Assembly (NCBI RefSeq): GCF_033115175.1
Contig: NC_084827.1
Coordinates: 177,693,401 to 177,757,400 of the forward strand
Origin: Lepus europaeus
Lineage: Eukaryota > Chordata > Mammalia > Lagomorpha > Leporidae
Length of the DNA stretch: 64,000 nucleotides
Reading direction: 5' to 3'
Within the stretch, counting starts at the first letter, position 1, and every line of letters starts with the position of its first letter. The position numbers were made by a program, and so were the translations under genes. Below, piece by piece: positions 1 to 39,551 of this stretch. Under the pieces are notes generated by a model that was given only the letters and a program-made list of their open reading frames with translations, had not been told where the DNA came from and did no database searches.

Positions 1-2359
1 ATGTTGGTCTTGTGTTCAGAGAGCGCCCCTCACCATCCCCCCACCCCGGCTGAAATGTGGCCCTTGGGTCTCTGCAGAGGCAGCCTTGTCTGGAAGGAAG
101 AGCCTTGGCTCTCTGTCCCTCCCCCTCCCCAGAGGCTCCCTCCTCATCCACCTCTTCCCTGGCATTTTCCCAAACCAAAGAGTGGGGACCTAGCAGGCCC
201 AGGAGATGCCTTGTTTGGTTGCTATCCCCAGGGCCCCATAGAGCTGCAGGGGCCTCCATGCCAGGGCATGGGAGGAATGAAAGCAGCTCCTGGCTGGCGC
301 CGTGGCTTAACAGGCTAATCCTCTGCCTTGCGGCGCCGGCATACTGGGTTCTAGTCCCGGTTGGGGCGCCGGATTCTGTCCCGGTTGCCCCTCTTCCAGG
401 CCAGCTCTCTGCTATGGCCCGGGAGTGCAGTGGAGGATGGCCCAAGTGCTTGGGCCCTGCACCCCATGGGAGACCAGGAGAAGTACCTGGCTCCTGGCTT
501 TGGATCAGCGAGATGCACTGGCCGCAGCGGCCATTGGAGGGTGAACCAACGACAAAAAGGAAGACCTTTCTCTCTGTCTCTCTCTCTCTCTCTATCCACT
601 CTCCCTGTCAAAAAAAAAAAAGAAAGAAAGAAAGAAAAAAGAAAGCAGCTCCTGTCTGCATCGTGGGACTCAGAGACTAGCAAGAGACGGCTCCGCAAAC
701 ATGGCCAAAATGTCGTGTGGGCAGTGCTGGGCAGGGCAGTGCCAACTGCAGTACAGGTCGCCCAGGTAGAGAGTGGCAGGAGGCCCTTCCCTGCTTCAGA
801 AACACGGGAACAGAGGCACAAATCTGTGATGTTTGGGGGGCGATGGCAGAGCTGTCGTGGTCTGAGCCCCAGACATAGAGGGGCGGAGAGGTAACAACCT
901 TGTCAGCTGGATGATATTCCCCGAGACACCAGCATGCGGCCCCCGGTCAGGCCACAATGTGCTAGCACTCCCAGAAGGCAGGTGGCACCCTCCAAGCAGG
1001 TGAATTTGGGGAGAGTTTGCAAAAGGGGCTACTTACGAAGGTACAGCAGGCATGGAAGAGCCAGAAAGAAAATGCTCAACACAACACACCCGGGCTAGTA
1101 GCAGCTGGGCGCCGGTGTCTCCCTGCAGGCCTCTGCCGGAAGCCGAGATCCCACAGAGAGGCGACAAACATCTGCTCCCCCCTCCCTCTCTCAGCACCTG
1201 GCCCACCTCACCTGTGAGCAGAAGGCCAGGAATCCAGCAGGGTGATTTGCTCGGGGCAGCTCCCAGGGTGCAGGGTGGGCCTGGAGGGTGTCTGACCCAC
1301 GGTGTTGGGGGAGCAGGCACGTGCAACCCTGGGAGCACCTCACAGTGTGCGTCTTCATCAGTGCCACCAGGCCTCTGAGGCCTCCAGCATGCGCTGTGCC
1401 CTGGGTTTATCAAGTTTCCCGTGGGTAACCAGAGTTCTGGTGGCCTTCAACATCACTTCAACATCAGTCACGTAAATAACCTCATAGGCACGGGGACTCA
1501 ACTTTGGCACGTCTGATGTGAAGTCAGGAGGGGGTGGAGTACCGGAGATGACGTAATGCCCCCGAAATGATTGTTCATGTTCATGGAAATCTACACTGGA
1601 GAGGCTTAGGGAAAAGGGGCAGCCAGGGTGCCTCTCTGGTTCCTGGTGCACTTGGCAAACACCTGTCGGACTGCTTTGTGCACCAAATTCTGCCCAGCAC
1701 AGCTGTGATGGCACAGTCTGAGTCCTCGCCCCCAGGCACTCAGTCCAAGGCCAACACAGTGAGCAGTGGGGACCCCAGACCAGGCTCTCCCACAGTGTGG
1801 GATAAAGCCCAGAACAGGCAGGACAAGGGCTGAGACCACAGCTACCTGTCTCCACCAGCGCTGACCCCCGCTTCCTCAGAGCAGCGGTTCAGGTCTCCCG
1901 GGGCCGAAGCCACCAGGGGAGGTTTCGGGGACTCCACAGAACCCCCGCCTCTTTGCTCAGCGCAGCAATGTTGTAACAAGGAGGGGAGAGCTTTGGCTCC
2001 ACAGCTGGAAGGAGGCAAGTGGGTGGGAGGAGCCTCATGGCCCAGGGGTAGCTTTCCTCCCAAATATCATCAGTTAACCCAGCGACGTCCTGGTCATTTC
2101 AGCTCGATGGGGGAAAAGAGGAGAGAAGAGGGAGCCCCTGACCATCCAAGGGGCTGGGGGCAGGTAAATGAGGCAGAGGACAGAGCGCACCTTACCTTAC
2201 GCCCTCTGCCCGCAGCCAAGCTGGGAGAGAGAAAATGGCGGAGACTGCAGAGCAGAGGGGCTCCTCTTGCCAAGCAGTGGTGGCTGCTGGTCTCTAACAT
2301 GAATGCCTTAGATCAGCGTTCTTTAACCACTCACAAAGCAACTCCCATTCTTCCCGCAG
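1..2359 (+). other. SAG: SAG intron 2 (3' part)
   Basis: Intronic sequence ending in the acceptor TTCCCGCAG just before 2360. It holds one young C-SINE (293-640). I see nothing recognisable from 654 to 2340. The SAG start codon exon, which should encode the conserved VIFKKISRDKS stretch, was looked for here and is absent, so it must lie upstream. Confidence 0.8.
293..640 (+). mobile_element. C-SINE, young subfamily
   Basis: Head GCTGGCGCCGTGGCTTAACAGG, a CT run, then A-rich tail with AAAG units. Flanked by a perfect 13-bp duplication GAAAGCAGCTCCT at 279-291 and 641-653. Confidence 0.95.
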
Positions 2360-29827
<27,468 letters not shown>

Positions 29828-29970
29828 CCGCGCCAGCTCTTTTGTCGCGGACGGACGCCTGTCGTCCCAGTGCCGGGAGCCCCGCGCCGCAGGGAGCCCT
29901 GTAGAGTTCCTCCTGCTGAATGCCGGGCAGGAGCCGTCCTCCCAGAAATAAAGTGTGTCTGTCCTCCCCT
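29828..29970 (+). other. SAG: SAG 3' UTR
   Basis: Short 3' UTR of about 140 bases after the stop. The exact cleavage point is inferred from the poly(A) signal and is uncertain by about 10 bases. Confidence 0.7.
29947..29952 (+). terminator. SAG: SAG poly(A) signal AATAAA
   Basis: Canonical AATAAA followed directly by a GT-rich stretch (GTGTGTCTGT at 29953), the usual downstream cleavage-factor element. It lies 120 bases after the stop codon. Confidence 0.85.
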
Positions 29971-31925
29971 GCTGTGCGGCGGGCTGGCTTGCTGGGGACA
30001 CAGAGCTGGTGCCGTATAGGGGCTGCCTTTAGGGTCCCTGGAGTGTGTGTGTGTGGGGGGGCAAGTCAGCATCTAGAAGGGAGGCCAGCCCCCCACCCAG
30101 ATGGCCAGCGCTGGCCCCTCAAGGCCAGAAGGTACCACGTGTCCACCTGGTGCAGCCTTGGTGTGGCTGTGGCTTCCGCAGGGGTCCTGGTCTAAGCTGT
30201 CTGGAAAGGTGTGGTGGGGGGAGGCAGGTTTCTAATTCCCTGAGCAGACCCAGGTGCAGGGCTCCAAGAAGACCCCCGGAGGGGAAGGGGCCCAGAACAG
30301 GCGTGGGCAGAAATGCTGTTGTCCCCTTTGGGGCCCGCGTCCCTGTTTTAGTTCTGTGTCCTCACTGGAGTTTCCATTGGATTTGAGCGATGAGATTGGC
30401 CGTGGTGACCTCCCTGTGGGGAGAAGGGTGAGAGGCCCTGGGGCAGTCCGACAGCCGAGCTGAAGGAGGAACAGACCTGCTGCGCCAGGGCTGGGCAGAG
30501 ACCAGAGAAGCGGCAGGGCCTAGCCGGGTGCGCAGAGGCCGGCTCTCTGGAGGGCGTTCCTGGGACTCCACAGCAAACGCTGCAGTGTCTGCAGCTCCAG
30601 GTTGTGGTCCCCGGAAGGAGAATTCCACGGCTTAGCACCTGCTGGCTCAACACCCTATGGGCAAGCCCAGCCTGGGGATGTGTTGTCCCAAAGGGGTTCA
30701 TTTTTTGGGCTTCCTGGTTAGGGTGCTTCCCTGAGGGGAGAAGGGTGGAGCTGACATGGGCTGGTGGGGGAGGGGATAATGGAGGTGATTCCAGGGCCCT
30801 TTCTGTCACAGGGCTCCTTCCTGGTTGGTGTCCCTACTCTGATGGCAGAGATGGCCTGGGGGACGTGCAGGCTCTGGCCCTTGCTTTAAGGGAGCGGGGT
30901 AAAAGCGGGTTGGCGATTTTGCCATGGTTCAACCCTTTCACAGAAGGTATGGGGGTCACGGGTCAGGTGTCCCCTTGGGATCAGCCTTCTGGGACCAAGA
31001 GCAGGCTCAGCAGAGGGCTGGATGGGTGTGGGCTCCACACATGCCAAGGCTTCAACACCAGGGGTGCCTGCCAGGATCCCAGGCTGGTTCGCGCCCTAGG
31101 ATGTAGACAAGGAGGTTCACCTGGGACCTTGGATGGGCCCCGCTGTAGAGAAACAGGATGTGGGCCTGTGAGCTGATGCTGCAGCATCCGGGTCTTGGCA
31201 GGGCTGGAACATGGATGGTAAAGGGCTAGACACGGTTTCATTCTTCTCTCTCATGCTCAGGGGACAGCACGTTGCCACTGCAGCCCATATCCAGCTCGCA
31301 GGACACCCGGAGGGACGATCAGGGTGGCACGGTCCTCAGGGGACTTCCAAGTCTGTCCCCTGCATGCCGAGCCTTCCCCCTGCCCCTGGCCACAGGCATA
31401 CACAGGCCTGACATGTTCAGCTCCTGCTGGAGCTCTGGGATCCTGCCCTGCAGTGCCTGGTGAGAGGACCAGCCCATTGGTTCCTGCATTGCTTGACCCC
31501 AGGACATCCTAAGTCAGGGTGGACGTTAATAGGCCCGACCTTTGCAACTCTGTGGGTGGGACAGCCGGAGGGGCGGGCTGGAAGACCAATCCCTGGAGAC
31601 CAGAGATCAGACCAACCCTTGCCCTGCAAGTTATTTTGGTGACCAAGCGTCCTGAAACAGACCCGCAGGTGCCGGCTTGTTTATGGCCTGCAGCTGGCCA
31701 CCCTGGGGAGGGGGTGGGGGCAGGAAGTGAGTAGCCAGCTGCCCCGGGCGGGGTGGGGAAGCTTGGCTTGGCTCAGCTCAGCTTGGCCTGCACGTTTGCC
31801 CGTGGCTTCTGCTGGTGCACAGCAGATAGGAAATCTGAGTGCACACTGCACACGAAGTGGGGGGGTTTTCAGAGCAGGTGCAGGGCCAGAAATGGGGTAC
31901 AAAGGAGCTGAAGGTGCTGCCTAGA
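29971..31925. other. SAG-DGKD spacer, first part
   Basis: GC-rich unique-looking DNA with no element I can name and no ORF with family resemblance. Confidence 0.45.
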
Positions 31926-31938
31926 GAAAATGGGGCCT

Positions 31939-32165
31939 TGCAGTGGAGGATGGCCCAAGTACTTGGGCCCTGCACCCCATGGGAGACCAGGATAAGTACC
32001 TGGCTCCTGCCATCGGAACAGCGCGGTGCGCTGGCCACAGCGCGCCAACCGCGGCGGCCATTGGAGGGTGAACCAATGGCAAAAGGAAGACCTTTCTCTC
32101 TGTCTCTCTCTCACTGTCCACTCTGCCTGTCAAAAAAAAAAAAAAAAAAAAAAGAGAAAAGAAAA
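31939..32165 (+). mobile_element. C-SINE, 5'-truncated, young
   Basis: Begins mid-element (TTGCAGTGGAGGATGGCCC is the body) with a complete tail. Perfect 13-bp duplication GAAAATGGGGCCT at 31926-31938 and 32166-32178. Confidence 0.93.
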
Positions 32166-32239
32166 GAAAATGGGGCCTCAGAACTTCGGACAAAGTTTGT
32201 CAACCTAAGGGTGAGAGAAGCAGGAATTCTGGCCTTGTT

Positions 32240-32385
32240 AGGTCGGTACTGTCATCCCCATGTGTCAGATGAGGAAACCGTAGATTGGAGGGGTTAGGTC
32301 CCTGATGCAAGGTCACATGGCCAATGAGAACAGAGGCTTGATCTCCGGTTTCCCCAGGTCTAGAACCAGACCTTTGTTCAGTGCA
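32240..32385 (-). mobile_element. MIR-like SINE remnant
   Basis: ATCCCCATGTGTCAGATGAGG, GCAAGGTCACATGGCC: reversed MIR core. Confidence 0.65.
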
Positions 32386-32445
32386 TGGTGTGGGATGGCA
32401 GCAGGAAGGTTTGTAGGCTCACAGTGGGGAACGAGCGTTAGTGAT

Positions 32446-32728
32446 TGGGGGTGGTGCAGCAGGTGACGCTGGCATCCCACATGGGCACCTGTTTGTGTCC
32501 TGGCTGCTCCACTTCTGATCCAGCTCCCTGCTCATGCGCCTGAGAAAAGCAGGGGGAAGATGACCCAAGTCCTTGGGCTGCTGTACACACACAGGAGACC
32601 CTGAAGAAGCTTGGCCCAGCCGTGGCCGTTGCGGCCATATGGGAAGTGAACCAGAAGATGGAAGGTGTCTGTCTTTCCCTCTCTCTCTCTTACCCTGCCT
32701 TTCAAATAATTGTAACAAAAAAGGGCTG
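32446..32728 (+). mobile_element. C-SINE, older
   Basis: Plus copy GGGGTGGTGCAGCAGG to CCTGCCTTTCAAATAATTG. Confidence 0.82.
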
Positions 32729-32750
32729 CCCATAAGTTTCTCAATTGAAA

Positions 32751-33092
32751 AAAATTTTTTTTTGACAGGCAGAGTGGATAGTGAGAGAGAGAGACAGAGA
32801 GAAAGGTGTTCCTTTTTGCCGTTGGTTCACCCTCCAATGGCCGCCGCGGTAGGCGCGCTGCGGCCGGCGCACCGCGCTATTCCGAAGCCAGGAGCCAGGT
32901 GCTTCTCCTGGTCTCCCATGGGGTGCAGGGCCCAAGCACTTGGGCCATCCTCCACTGCCTTCCCTGGCCACAGCAGAGAGCTGGCCTGGAAGAGGGGCAA
33001 CCGGGACAGGATCGGTGCCCCGACCGGGACTAGAACCCGGTGTGCCGGCGCCGCAAGGCAGAGGATTAGCCTGTTAAGCCACGGCGCCGGCC
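32751..33092 (-). mobile_element. C-SINE, young subfamily
   Basis: Minus copy ending GTTAAGCCACGGCGCCGG. Duplication CAATTGAAA at 32742-32750 and 33093-33101. Confidence 0.95.
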
Positions 33093-33101
33093 CAATTGAA
33101 A

Positions 33102-34684
33102 TTTTTATTGTGATAATTGCACTTTCATATACAGGTGTTGAGAAATAAGACAGGGAGATCCCAGGTACCCTTCCCCCACTGGTAACAGCTGGCAAATGCA
33201 GCACAGCACAGACCCTCCACTGGGTACTGCCAGTGCTGCACGCCCCCCCGCCCCTACCCCCCCCCCCCCGCTCCCCCCGCTGATTTAGATCCCTCCAGCT
33301 TCACTGATACCCGCATGTGTATTTAGTTCTTTACAATTTCATCCTGTGTGTCGTTAACGTCTTTCCGGAGTGTCTGTTATCCTACTTTTCAGCGTGTTTC
33401 ATTGTTTCCCCTCCCAGTTTAATTTCACAGACCCCAGCAATTTTCTGCAGGGATCCCTAGGGGTGGTCTAGGCGGGGCTGGGAGTTGGGCATGAAGGGAA
33501 ATGTGTGGCGTGTTTTTTGGTTGTCACAGCGCCCAGGGAAGCTATGTCACACGCAGTGCCGAAATGTCAGTCACAGCCCCAGTTCAGGGCAGCATCGGCT
33601 TTTTCCACGTTTGCAAGTGTACGGTTGCCACAGTCTAGCGGGAGGTGGCTCCATCGCTGGCGTGTCAGGGAGAAGGATTAGGGTAGACATGAAGGGTGTC
33701 AGTGCTGCCACCTTGACGTGCCCTGGAGGCGGGCCGGGCTCAGGGAGCAGCGCGTCCTGCCCGATGATTCACTGCGTGAGTCACTCCGCAGAGAGGCGCC
33801 CGGGGGGATGTGCTCTTCCCGGGGAGCGCTCTGGGGGAGTCGGGGCTCAGCCCGGCTGAGATCTCCAAGGGAACAGAGCTGTGGTTCACCGGGCAACGAA
33901 AAGGCTTCTTCACGCGTCAGAGAAAATTTATGCGAGTTATCTTTCCCTGCCTTAAGAACATGGTATAATTCTTACCAAGCTGGATGCTCTCCTTTTAAGT
34001 GCATCTCTTATTTGGAATGGCTTTAGTACAGAAAACTTGGCAAAGATGGCACAGGGAGATCCCCACCCCCAGTCCTCCCATTATCAACATCTTATGTTGG
34101 TAGGGTGCCCGGGGCGTGCGGAAGGAGCCCATAACTGAGACTTAACTTCTAAACGAGAGCCCACGTCTGTTTAGTCTGTAACCTCATATCCTTTTTCTCT
34201 TCCAGTTAGTTAGGGCACAGTTAGTCCCCTCGTGTCCTCTTGGGCTCTTTTTGGCTGTACCTGTCTCCACCCCTTTTCATAACAGCAAATACCCTTGTCC
34301 AGTCCCAGCTTCTACCTCCCAACTGTCACTAGCACCCCCTGGCTTTTTGCCTCTACATTGACGCACTCTGGAGCCCAGATCACCCCGTGGGCTCCGCAGG
34401 TAGAGGCAACAGCTCACCCAGGCACCTCGCACCGGATGCCTCTTCTTCATTTCTAGGGCAGCGCTTGATCAGGGATGCTGCAATCCCCCAGGAAGCCCTT
34501 ACCTGGCAGGCAGCTGCCCCTCTCCCCCCGCCCCCTGCCCGCGCTCTACTCTTGATGGGAGCTGTGGTCCCTTTCCTTCCCTCCTCTACGGTGTCTCCCG
34601 TCCGTCGCTTCCACCTCCTTTGTCCAAATCATATTGCCTGGATGGATACCATTCCCACCCCCATTTAAAAAAAATGTATTTGAG

Positions 34685-34728
<44 letters not shown>

Positions 34729-34865
34729 TCTGTTTAATGTCCTTCCCAGAAGCCCTCTGGCAACTCTGGTGCCCACAGGATAAACGCCACACACGTTACC
34801 TCCCCTCCCCCACCTTCATGCCCACCTTGCCATTTCCAAATCCCATCATCTTGCAACCACTTAGT
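33102..34865. other. SAG-DGKD spacer, middle
   Basis: C-rich run at 33241-33280 and a (GA)n run at 34688-34722. Parts such as 34060-34110 (TCCTCCCATTATCAACATC) resemble very old LINE sequence, not assigned. Confidence 0.4.
34688..34722 (+). repeat. (GA)n microsatellite
   Basis: About 17 GA units after an A-run; may be all that remains of a SINE tail. Confidence 0.9.
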
Positions 34866-34867
34866 GG

Positions 34868-35190
34868 GTTTATTTTTATTTATTTATTTTATTTGAAAGG
34901 TAAAGTGACACAGGGAGAAGGAGAGACAGAACTTCCGTCAGCTTGTTCGCTCCCCAAAAGGCTCAATGGCCAAGCCTGGACCAGGCTAGAGTCAGGAGCC
35001 TGGAACACCATTCAGGTCTCCCACATGGGTGCAGGGCCCCAAGCACTTGAGCCATCTTCTGCTACTTTCCCAGGCACATTAGCAGGGAGCTGGAGGGGAA
35101 GCGGAGCACCAGGAGTCTCAATCCAGTGCTCTGATACAGGATGCCAACGACGTGGGCAACGGCGTAACCTGCTGTACCACAACGCCGGCC
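34868..35190 (-). mobile_element. C-SINE
   Basis: Minus copy ending CTGTACCACAACGCCGGCC. Confidence 0.9.
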
Positions 35191-35206
35191 TCTGACATCA
35201 TCAGCT

Positions 35207-35532
35207 CTTTTTTTTTTTTTTTAAAGATTTTATTTATTTGAAGGGCAGAGCTACAGAGTCAGAGAGAGAGAGGGAGAGAGAGAGAGAGAGGTCTTCCATC
35301 CACTGGTTGACTCCTCAAATGGCTGGAGCTGAGCCGATCTGAAGCCAGGAGCCTCTTCCGGGTCTCCCATGCAGGTGCAAGGGCCCAAGGACTTGGGCCA
35401 TCTTCTACTGCTTTCCCAGGCCATAGTAGGGAGCTGGATTGGAAATAGAGTAGCTGGGACTCAAACTGGCGCCCGTATGGAATGCTGGCACTGCAGGTGG
35501 TGGCTTTACCCGCTACGCCACAGCGCTGGCTA
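35207..35532 (-). mobile_element. C-SINE
   Basis: Minus copy ending CGCCACAGCGCTGGC. Duplication ACATCATCAGCT (35195-35206) and ACACCATCAGCT (35533-35544). Confidence 0.92.
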
Positions 35533-35544
35533 ACACCATCAGCT

Positions 35545-36879
35545 TTTTAAAGACCCCATCTCCAAATACTCTGACAGTCACATCCTGGGGTGCTGGGGTT
35601 AGGATTTCCACATGTGAATTAGGACCGTGGCCTTCTCTCCTCATTCTCCCCACAAGCCCCTTCAGCTTCCCTGGATAGCTGGTCTGCCGCTGGACGTCAG
35701 ACTTAACGTGGTCAGGGTTCGGCTCCTGCTTCTCTGGCTGCCTTGGGAGAGGAGTCCATCCCTCAGCGTCACAGGCTTCATGCCCAGGAGCCCCTGGGGC
35801 TTGCTCCGTGGGGCTGGGATGAGGACCGGCGGTGCTGCTGGGGCGTCTGCCTCCCCCCTGGCACTCCGTCCTGGGGAGCTGTCACCACCCTAAGGCACTG
35901 CAGAGCTCTCCGTGGCTATGCGAGTGTCCGGGATGGCGGCAGCCGGGCCACACGTGGCTAGGGTGAGGAACTGAACTTTTAATTAACTTCTACATTTAAG
36001 TAACACACGTGGCCACTGGTTCCAGCACAGGGCTGCACAGCCTGGTCTACTCGGGGCCCTTCAGCCTATCCCGCGGTGTTCCCGCATCAGGCCCTGCCAC
36101 GCCCTGGCCACAAGTCAGGCGTTCCCCCGGCCCTGTCCTCACTCCACATGCTACCAGTGCCCCTGGGGTGCGTGAGGCTTGTCCCGCCTCCACAAAGCAC
36201 TGCCTAGGACAACAGGGGCCAGGGCCACTCCCATGTGCCTCTAGCCCCCTGAAAGGGGACATTGCACATGCCCCTCCTGACTGGCCACTCATAGGACTCA
36301 CAGGTGGACTGCGTTTCCTCCTGGGTGGCTCCCGACCCCTCCACACCTGGACGTCCCAAAGGTCACCCACAATTCAACTGATGTCACCTCTAACTGCACT
36401 CACCTCCGCTCTACATCAGCGCAGGCCCATCCCAGTAGCTAAGAGGACACTCCCCGCCCCCCCAGGACAGCCCATAATCCAGGCAGCCACCTGATTAGTT
36501 CAGAGCCTGGATCATAGGCTCCAGCTTTGTGACCCAGACCCGCCCAGGGGTAAATCCTTCAAGGGCTTCCTGCTGCCCTGGGCCCCAGTCCCCTGACCTG
36601 CTTCCCGGAGGGACCTGCCCACCCCCAGGCTCCCATCCCAATTCCGTTTCTTTTCCGCCCTCTAAGCTCAGGGCCTTGCACAGTCCAGGGCTCCCTGCCT
36701 AAAAGCGCACCCTCAATGGGGCAACACCTGTCCAGCTGCCCGTCTCGCCTTAGGAAGACACCTCTCTCCCGGAAGGCTCCCGCCCGGGGCCGTGCAGCGC
36801 TGTGCCCTAGCCCTTCTGTCCTGCTCCAGGCTCTTGTCCACCCTCCCCCTAAACCCTGCGGCCAGACCTTTCCCTGAGA
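35545..36879. other. SAG-DGKD spacer, promoter-proximal part
   Basis: GC-rich, no repeat or gene recognised. Confidence 0.45.
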
Positions 36880-38010
36880 TGCGACAGATATAACATCTCC
36901 GGGGGGGGGGTCCCTGAAAAGCCGATGGAGGGGGCACACTGGGGACTTGACACAGAAAGCGAACGCGGGAACAAGACCCACCCCCTCTACGAACTGCGCC
37001 CTAGAAACAGAATAAACTGAACTTGAGACGCAGCGAGGCCGCCGGGGATCCGGACACCTGGAGTGGGGGCGGGGAGGAGCGCCGTCTGCGGCTGCGCGCC
37101 CGGCCGACAGGGGGCGCGGCGGGGCGGAGCCGGCACGCCGACCCCGCCCACCCAGGGCCCCGCCCCGGACACGCCCTCCGGGACCGCCCCGCCCCCGCCC
37201 GCGGTGCGCGCGCTGGCCCGGCAGCATGGCGGCGGCGGCGGGCGCCCCTCCGCCGGGTCCGCCTCAGCCGTCTCCGCCGCCGCCGCCCGAGGAGTCGTCG
37301 GACAGCGAGCCCGAGGCGGAGCCCGGCTCCCCGCAGAAGCTCATCCGCAAGGTGTCCACGTCGGGCCAGATCCGCCAGAAGGTGAGCCCCGGGCGCGGCG
37401 GCCGGGGCGCGCGCCCCCTCACGCCGCGGCAGCCCCGGCCGGCCGAGGCCCGTGGCCCTGCCCGAGAGGCCGCCCAGGCCCGGCCGGGTGTCCCGCGGGC
37501 GCCGCTGCCCGGGCCGAGCGCCCCCCGCCGGGGTAACGGGCCGGCGCCCCGGGCCGAGCGCGCAGCCCCGGAGCTGGCGGGTGGGTGGGCGGCGGGGGGC
37601 GCGCAGGTGGGCGCCGCTCGGTGGGGGCGGCGAGGCAGCCGCGCGCTGCGCTGCGGGACCGGGAGGAAACTGAGGCCTGGAGGCGGGGGGCTGCGGCTCG
37701 CCCCGCCCAGCGTGCCCGAAGTGGGGCACCGGGCTGCGCCCCGAGGGCCCGCGCGCTCCGCGAGCGCCCCGGTTCTGCTGGGCAGGCTGCCGCTCGCGGG
37801 GTGCCCTCGGAATTCCGCTCGGACCCGGGTGCGGAGCTGCCTGCTTTCGCCGCCCGGCCCCGCTCGGGGGGCCCGACTCCCTGCCTCCCTCCCGGAGAAA
37901 GCCGGGGTGCGCGCCCCGGGCACGAACTCTCCGCGGAGCGCCCGGGGTCAGCTGCAGGAGCGAAGTTGCACCCTTTGTTCGGCTCCCGTGGGGAACTGCT
38001 CAGGGGTTTT
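36880..38010 (+). promoter_or_regulatory. DGKD: CpG island and TATA-less promoter of DGKD
   Basis: Very GC- and CpG-rich DNA covering the region upstream of the DGKD start, exon 1 and the start of intron 1. Several GC boxes (GGGGCGG or CCCCGCCC type) lie at about 37060-37200. I see no TATA box. The transcription start cannot be fixed from sequence; the 5' UTR probably begins between about 37000 and 37200. Island limits are by eye. Confidence 0.8.
37226..37381 (+). CDS. DGKD: Diacylglycerol kinase delta, first coding exon (long isoform)
   Basis: DGKD phosphorylates diacylglycerol to phosphatidic acid. This 52-codon exon begins [15 protein letters not shown] and ends STSGQIRQK at a codon boundary, followed by donor GTGAGC at 37382. 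It is the N-terminal extension of the delta-2 type isoform: a proline-rich run (residues 8-21), an acidic serine patch ([11 protein letters not shown]), then a basic stretch leading to the PH domain, whose exon is not in the window. The start codon has A at -3 and G at +4, a strong context. It sits in a CpG island. The SAG-DGKD order matches human 2q37. The identification rests on this exon and synteny only. Confidence 0.92.
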
Positions 38011-38045
38011 GCCGCAGGTGAGCCCTCCCTGTTGGAACAGGGTTG

Positions 38046-38066
38046 TTTTTTTTTTTTTTTTTTTTT
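38046..38066 (+). repeat. T21 homopolymer
   Basis: A run of 21 T at the downstream edge of the CpG island, not part of any SINE I can see. Confidence 0.9.
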
Positions 38067-39325
38067 GAGCAGGTGGCTGAGCCCAGGCGGTTCCGGCTGG
38101 CACAGCCTCTCTCGCCCTGCTGCAGTGCGCTTTTCCTCCGGGCCAGGTCGGCCCGGCTGCCCCTTGAGCCGTGGGAGCCATTTCTTGCCGTCTCTCGTGT
38201 CTACCTCTGACCCGTGTGGCCGGGGACCCGCGGGGCCTCACGTGTCGCCGGCTGATTGGCGAGCCGCGCCCGTTATCTAGCACCGGGGCGCCAGCGCCAA
38301 CTTTGTTCCAGGTGTGACAGTTCACCGCGGTGATGAAGATAAGGCTGGCTGTAGCCGCGGCGCTGCGTGCTGGGCACTTTCCCGGAGTTGGCATTACGGT
38401 GCTTTGCCTGGTTTAACTTGTCGGGCACCGCAGCGGGTGGTGTGCGTCACCCCTGTCCTAACGGGACTGGGAACTCCAGTGGAGGTCACCTGCACGGCCC
38501 AGGTGTCACAGGTGGTGCCTGTGGCAGGCAGGGAGACGAGGGCCCCGGCAAGGTGGGATTTTGAGGGCTGGACGGGCGGGCTAGATGGGAGAGGACCGGC
38601 TGTCCACGTTGTCTGAACCCTGTAGCTAACGGTGGGGCGTGTGGGGCGTACCTGGGGGTGGACGGCAGTGGAGGCAGCAGGTGGAACAGGTTGAGGGGGA
38701 GTAGGAAAAGGCCAGGGCTGGATGTAAGGGGTAGGTTTGTTGGAAGGAGTGACTCTGGCCTTGGGCAGGAGGGAACCCCAGCGGATTACCGAAAGCACAG
38801 GAATAATGGATCAGATGTGCTTCGAGGGTCTTCCCGTCGCCCTCCTGGCCATGCTGTTACTCTGCCTGCCTGCTCGAGGGCAAGGTGCTGCCCGTGTGGG
38901 GCGAGCGTGAGGCTCGAGGTGTGCTTAAGGTCAGAGTCCTGTGGGAGGTTGGATTTCTCGGCGACTCCGGGACCAGCCCGGAATTTGTTCTTTCTTTCTT
39001 TGTTTCCTCACCTAAAACAGTGGCTGCCGCCCCACCCCCAGCTGTCCTGGTTGAGGACGAGTGATGGGGAGAATGTGCACAACGCACCCAGAGGACTGGA
39101 GTCACATCTGTGGTGTAGATAGCTTAAGGCCGGTTTTTATTTTGGCTCCTTAGAGGCTGTCAGAATTGGGAGATGTGAGCTGTGTGTGCAGCGGCTCCCC
39201 TTTGTGGCAGGTAAGCCGTTCAGGAAATGCCTCTGGTGTACTTGGTGCAGTAGGAGTATTGCAAATGGGCTGCTCTTCTGGGTCCCCAAAGAGAAACAGG
39301 GTGCACTTTGTTTACAGCAGAGGAG
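38067..39325. other. DGKD intron 1, after the CpG island
   Basis: Unique-looking sequence, no element recognised. Confidence 0.45.
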
Positions 39326-39551
39326 ATTTAAAAAATAAATTATTCATGGGAGAGAGAGAGATTCTGTGGAGTAAAGACAGCGTGTGGAGCAACGCCGGGG
39401 GTGATGAACTCAGTCCAGGTTTCCCGTGTGGGTGAGGGGACTGCTGCCGTTCAGGGTGCTGGAGTGAGGAGCCCGAGCTGGGTATCTGGTCCTGGTACCC
39501 TGCAACAGGGGGTGTGGGCCTCTTAACTGCTTGGCTAAATGCCTGCACCCA
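39326..39551 (-). mobile_element. C-SINE, old and shortened
   Basis: Minus copy with decayed words: ATTCATGGGAGAGAGAG, CTCAGTCCAGGTTTCCCG, TTAACTGCTTGGCTAAATGCC. Confidence 0.65.

Noticed and set aside
293..380. tRNA-like A and B boxes
   Set aside because: These belong to the tRNA-derived SINE heads, here and in every other copy. None is a tRNA gene with a full cloverleaf.
1..2359. Search for SAG exon 2
   Set aside because: No VIFKKISRDKS-type coding stretch found, so the start codon is outside the window.
36559..38280. Several long ORFs on both strands at the CpG island
   Set aside because: High GC removes stop codons. Only the DGKD exon 1 frame matches a known protein.
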